Shown in pieces: positions 58,872-64,000 of a stretch of 64,000 nt of DNA. Position 1 is the first letter of the stretch. Each line of letters starts with the position of its first letter. A program made the position numbers and the translations under genes. Origin of the DNA: Fennellomyces sp. T-0311 (taxonomy: Eukaryota > Mucoromycota > Mucoromycetes > Mucorales > Lichtheimiaceae); the NCBI GenBank assembly GCA_025266875.1, contig JALLLT010000004.1, positions 620,001 through 684,000 on the forward strand, in the 5' to 3' direction. The notes beneath the pieces are model-generated. The model did not search any database. It had not been told where the DNA came from and saw only the letters and a program-made list of their open reading frames with translations.

Positions 58872-61800
58872 ATGCCCAGCGTCCAGTGCTATGGCTGTTG
58901 CTATATAATTACTGGTACAACCACTGAAATCAAGGATCATTTGGATGAATGCATGCAAGATCGAGTGCGGTTAGATTGTGAAAGCCTTGCATTCGGAAGA
59001 TCAGTAAGTGCAATTGTTCGTGTCGTTGACAAGGAATACTAAGTATATCGTTTTGCCCCATAGACAAATGGTGAAAGTTCAACTGCTGCCATGCTACCTG
59101 AAGCACACCCTACAGGTGCCCTGGCACCTCTCACTGATCTTAATAATCAGTCTAGTCAGGTACGATCCGATACATTATATTAATAATCGAATATTCATGG
59201 AGTATGTACTTGCAGAATGCTGGAAGTAACTTGGAGAACATGGGTCCAAATTACGATTACGATTATTATGGTGACCACTGGACAGATGATGATGCCCCAC
59301 CGATAGCCCCTGATGCCTCATCGATCACCACTGATGCCTCACCTATTACCACTGATGCCCCACCGAGCAGCCTTGACGCTCCAACGATCATCCTTCACGC
59401 CCCATTGAGCACAGCTCCTGAACCCATGGAAGTTGACGACCTTGAACTGCGCTTGAGCCAAACTACTCCGTCACTAAGCAATATATTCAACACACAGCTG
59501 CAAGCTGGACTTTTGGAGTCATTGGATGCAAACTCTCCCACTACAGCTGCAGACGGCTCCGAGATAATCGATCTGCGCGAATTTCACCTTACTAACGAAA
59601 GCCATATTCAATGTAGCATGGATTTGTATGCAATGGCAGCGGATGCCGGTTTACCTCGAGAAACATTTGATGCTATGATGCGACGCGTCAACGCTTACAT
59701 CGAAGGTTTACGTCCAAAATTGTTGAGCTTTTATCGAGCAAAAAACGAATTGCGGCGGAGCTATCCTGTCAAACCAAAACCATACGATGTATGCCCTGAC
59801 GGGTGTAAAATGTACAAAGATGACGATACTCGTGTCGAATGTGAACATTGCAATAAACCACGGTACAAGGATGGGTCGACGACGCCAGTTAAGCAGATGC
59901 AGCAACTGCCACTGAAACAACAGCTGGCCGTTCTGATCAAGGATGAAGAAACACGTAAATTGTTGAAGTACAGATCTACTCGTCAAAGGACAGAAGGCGT
60001 TTTGAAAGATGTGTTTGATGGAGGCGTCTACAAGGAAATGGAAATGAACAACGAGCTGTTCAAGGACGATATGGATATCGCTTTGGGATTATATACTGAC
60101 GACTTTACGCGGTTTCGGCGTGGCGGACAATCCATGATGATCGTCCATCTTGTAGTCCTCAATCTCCCCCCTGATGTGCGGTATGAAGACAAGAACATGT
60201 TGCAGGTTTGCGTGACTCCTGGCCCAAACAAGCCCCACGACTTGTTCAGCTTTCTGGCTCCCCTTTTGGAGGATCTTAGTTCGCTTTGCCACCGTGGCAT
60301 TACTGTCAAAACTGAAAAAGGTGATTTTACTGCAAAAGCACATCTTTTTTTTGCGGGCGGCGACATTCCTGCTGTATCCAAATTGGCTGGGCATTCGGGG
60401 CACAGCCATTACCGTGGTTGTCGTTTCTGTACGATAGAAGGTGTCTACATCAACCATACTATGACATTTCCACCCATGAAAAGGAGGGGCGAAGGAGGTA
60501 TGGATCTAGTAATACATACATTGCAGCTGAGTAATCGCTCGCGTGAACTTTTATAGAAACCCGTCTAAAACTCAAGATAAGATCTTCAGCCTCGTACACA
60601 GAAGTAACTGATGTGAATGCCACTGGTCAAAAGCAAATCACTCCGTTTGCATCCTTACCGACGTTTCACGGCGCTACCTTTTTCCCGATTGACGTGATGC
60701 ATCTCCTTGGGCCTGGTATAGGGAAGCATTTGTGGCGTGTCATTTGTGGCGACTTCAGCGTAGAGAACAATCCATTGTATCTAGAAGGATCTCAACGGCA
60801 GTTACTTGGCGCGAGAATATCCGCGTCCCGGACTTTGATTCCCTCGTCGTTTGCTGGCGATTGCGGTGATCTGACGTACCAGAGCAGCTTCTTCAGGGCC
60901 GTAGATTGGATACACTTTGTGCGCTACTTTGTGCCTACTGTGTTATTGGAGTTTTACGATAACAGCGACACTCGAAATGCGCTTCTTGACTTAGCCATGA
61001 TTTACCACTACGCATTTAGTCGCGAGTTACAGGTGGATCAGCTTGCTGAACTCAAGGCAACGTCTACTTCGTTCACTTCATGGTTACAAGGTCACGTTGA
61101 TCAAGGCAATATTACTCCTACTGTCTTTACTCCCAATGTTCACTACCTGTCCCATCTTTACAAGTATATTGAAAGAGTTGGACCATTGCCATTCGCTGCG
61201 GCGTTTGCTATGGAGCGCGCAATTGGAACTGTGAAGCGTAGAATGAACTCAACAAGGTATCCGGGAACCAATGCTGGTAATGTTTTGATCGATTTGGCTG
61301 CTATACGACGACGTAAAAGACAAACCCAGAGCAATGACGAAAACCACAACCAACAAGAGGACCAAGACGATGAACAAGTCGACATCTCAACTCAAAGGAA
61401 GAGCAGTGTGATTTTCGTGTCGGATGAGAAAAATAGTCCAGAAATCTGGGGCCCATTTGCGCAAGATACAGTTCGCGACCTCAATTGTCGTAGTTACCTT
61501 AGAGACTTCTGGGCATGGCAAAATCGATCGTACACAGGTGTGAATATCAATATGGAAGAGCTTCTTGAAACTGGTAGTCGACTGCTTAAGGACGGAGTGA
61601 CATACGGAGGAAGCAACAAGGAGTCCTTTGTCGTTTTACAGGTATGGGTAGATAAAAGCCGGCAGAATCGTACGAATCAGAATGTCGTCCCCATCCATCG
61701 ACAATATTTCGGGTCTATCAAGTTTTTCTTTAAGCATCAGTTCAGCGACTCAGAAAAGCTTCTGGCATTTGTTGAAGTTTACCGTACCATAGAAATTGAC

Positions 61801-61983
61801 GGGCCGTATCCGTATATGACAGAGTCGGGAGGATCAAAGTATCTTGTAGTGGATATTGACAACATCGTTGGCTTTGCCGGTCGCGCACAAGGATGGAATA
61901 CACGGCAATACGTCTATTGGAAACGTCAAAATTCCCCTCCCCATCAAGATCTGCCTATAGATCATGGCTTGGAATATATATGA
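58872..61983 (+). CDS. Tnp2-like transposase of CACTA-like element, full length
   Basis: Exons 58872-59003, 59064-59159, 59216-60497 and 60557-61983 encode 978 residues without interruption. The start is atgcccagcgtccag. N-terminal zinc-finger-like segment: CYGCC ... IKDHLDEC. A DAPP/DASP-rich acidic linker follows. The core has CPDGCKMY ... CEHCNKPRY, LYTDDFTRF (first Asp region), NLPPDVRYEDKNML, FFAGGDIPAVSKLAGHSGH (second Asp) and GCRFC. After intron 3 come LPTFHGATFFPIDVMHLLGP, PNVHYLSHLYKYIERVGPLP and FAMERAIGTVKRRMNSTR (a likely Glu/helical region). It resembles plant Tnp2 and fungal Plavaka transposases and is the intact counterpart of the two palindrome pseudogenes. Confidence 0.88.
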
Positions 61984-62142
61984 TATGCACATTATAAATT
62001 GAATATTTCTTGAATATTTTCTGAAAGAATGATTATTATCTGAATATATTTTGAATTATTGAGTTCTTTTTGAAAACTTGAATTATTTTTTGAGTTAATT
62101 TTAAAATTTTGATTTGTTTTTGAATTTATTTTTCCTGAGGTG

Positions 62143-64000
62143 ACGTACGGTATTATTTGATTGGCGGGTCGGATAAAGTGAAAACTGGATTTCAGTCATC
62201 AGCTCAGTTTCTGTAAGTATCAATGCCGACGTGTATTCGCTATAGTCTTCGAATCCGCTACATTTGATCCGCAAACCATCCGAACCATGCCATGGCCGCC
62301 TCTTTTATCGTTTTGAATGTTTGGTACGTATTTCACGAACCAAAAAAAAGCGCAGCGATAAATAGTCAAAAGATCGACCAAAGCTTACCTTGTGGCAACA
62401 TTAATATCCTTTAAAAATCCGAGTACAATGGTTGTGGCAAGATATATAAACATAAAATGGATCCATTTGATAGAACAACAGAATCTCTCCCCCATACAAA
62501 TATGCATGTGTCTTCACAGTCATCTAGGAATTTGAAAGGTATCAGTTTTTCGATTCCCTACCGCTTCTTAATGAGGTAAGTACAGTGAATAGCTGCTGTT
62601 GTTGGCCTCGTATTTTCCTACATGATTCCTTCTCATTGCCTTGGCTTAAGATCTATCGGAAAGGGAGTCACGCCGTGAAACGTCTTTTTGGCCGATGTCA
62701 ATATTATAATACTCGAAGGCTTCAGTGCGTCGGATTGCAATCCCAGCATTTCTGAGTTGAATAATGCTTTACAATTGTACAAAGCAGAAAAACATAGTAA
62801 TGTATCGCTACTGCAGACTGTCTCCATCGGCGTAAAGCAAACATGCCTTAGTATCGATTATGTCATGGTCCGTAGAAATGGACATACATGATGAAAAAGC
62901 TATTATGTTTGTAGAGCCGGCATTGATTCTAAGAAGCTGGAGGTATCTTCTCGCTTGCATCAACTTGGGATAGTGCAAATTTGTATACTGTTTTTCTTTA
63001 CCATCTGCTTCTCTAGAAGAAACTTTGTTGTTATGACGTGGCGATCACTTTGGAATGTTGAAGTCTCGATAAGGCCAAAATCAGCGGTAAAAGTACCAGA
63101 ACGATATCCGTTTTGTTCAAGAATAGCCACTGTACGTTGTGTTAAATACGTCATTGAAAATGTCAGCCAAATACTCCTTTAGAGGGAGCTGCCGCATACC
63201 GTTCATCACGACGTCTGTATTATAATAAAACCAAAAAGTACCACAATGTTCGCGTTTATCAGCTTTGCAAGCATGTATTACCAAATATGTTACAAAGATC
63301 AAAATCCTTTGGTTTCACCGGATAGCTGTAGAGAAGGTTTTTCTTGTACAATGTAAGCTTAGTAGCAACAGATATTGAAATTTGATATACTTGCTAACTT
63401 TGGATATGATCTCGTCATATAGTTTACTTGATTTGTACCGGCTACCGCTACCGCTGATAGAATATCAATGCATTTTATTTCAGACACATAATCGTTTGGT
63501 TTCACAGACTGATGCAACCAATTCACATTACTTGCGACAAATCCATGTATCTACTGTTCGAGTGTTTGGGTCATCGTTCAGTAAGCGTTATACCATAAGT
63601 ATGGTCAATACTTATTTACACAATACTTAGCTGGCTCTCCAGTTGACTATTAGGACGTCCCGACCTGAGGTTGACTACCTTCCACGACTGCTCTGGTATA
63701 GAGCAGCCTTACCGTCTGGCGATTTTACATGCTGGGCACACATTTTTGACGGTCAATTATTAGTGATCGAATGTGTAGCCTCCACATTTATCACCGACTC
63801 TCTCCACTATTTAACTTTAATTAGACTACTATGTATGTTATAAAAGAACTACGACACTGCTCAGCATGCGAGTCGATTTGGAGTAGGTATCCAGATCGTA
63901 AGTATGCAGATGTAAATCAGCCCTCAATAAAAAGCCACTCGGTTAAAATTATGCAGCAAGCTGTGTAACACTCACTGGCAGAATCAAAATTGACTCTAGA
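62143..64000. other. Right end of window; no recognised gene
   Basis: Several open frames of 60-80 codons (62688-62891, 62955-63182, 63117-63302 minus, 63382-63630) overlap in conflicting frames and show no family I recognise. The minus frames between 62960 and 63302 look the most protein-like (MRQLPLKEYLADIFNDVFN) and may be a degenerate gene, but nothing supports a function. Confidence 0.35.

Larger units (their letters stand above)
57000..62142. mobile_element. Apparently intact CACTA-like (Tnp2/Plavaka-type) DNA transposon
   Basis: Termini are inverted: the left end begins cacctcagaaaaaa and the right end, reverse-complemented, begins cacctcaggaaaaa, continuing with attcaaaaa on both. 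The element is flanked by a 3-bp direct repeat acg (56997-56999 and 62143-62145), as for CACTA elements. Both ends are crowded with degenerate ttgaat/attcaa subterminal motifs (57010-57140 and 61995-62135). It contains a divergent gene pair: the Tnp2-like transposase (plus) and an AT-hook accessory protein (minus). Confidence 0.88.

Overview
The window looks like nuclear DNA of an early-diverging filamentous fungus, most probably Mucorales (Mucoromycota). Genes carry many short spliceosomal introns (about 45-70 bp) with fungal-type donors and branch sites, promoters and UTRs are pyrimidine-rich, and the transposon protein families resemble those of Mucorales. That taxonomic call is inference; there is no rRNA or marker gene to settle it. 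Exon boundaries were worked out by hand from splice sites and reading phase.

Region 1 (1-16.8 kb) is transposon-derived and dominated by a giant inverted repeat. The left arm (about 1079-8490) and right arm (about 10331-16830) surround a 1.84 kb spacer. Each arm is a mosaic of dead genes: a Tnp2-like (CACTA/Plavaka-type) transposase broken by a 132-bp hairpin MITE, a Tc1/mariner-like remnant, another DDE transposase remnant, a dispersed 80-bp repeat and fragments of unrecognised multi-exon genes. The arms are essentially identical over their central 5.7 kb but differ at both edges. A 5'-truncated LINE has jumped into the left arm only.

Region 2 (17.8-44.3 kb) is a gene-dense block of conserved housekeeping genes: CYRI/FAM49 homologue, tetraspanin, Ras-type GTPase, NCS-1/frequenin calcium sensor, two adjacent chromodomain proteins, a SAM-dependent methyltransferase, a DUF1688 (Urc4-like) protein, a large P2-type cation ATPase, Arp8 (INO80 complex) and a DUF1749 alpha/beta hydrolase. 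They do not form one pathway. CYRI, Ras, NCS-1 and the tetraspanin all act in membrane and signalling biology; the chromodomain proteins and Arp8 act on chromatin.

Region 3 (44.3-64 kb) is again transposon-rich: Helitron helicase remnants, a 505-bp MULE-like MITE with a 9-bp target duplication, diverged tandem repeats, an apparently intact PIF/Harbinger element (49184-52720) with Myb-like and DDE genes, a seven-exon gene of unknown function (54.5-56.7 kb) and an apparently intact CACTA-like element (57000-62142). The last has CACCTCAG ends, a 3-bp target duplication, a 978-aa transposase and a divergently transcribed AT-hook accessory gene.

The observations most worth following are the homogenised palindrome, the two intact DNA transposons, the unknown gene family at 54.5 kb, and unusual splicing (GC-AG introns, a possible 2-nt exon).
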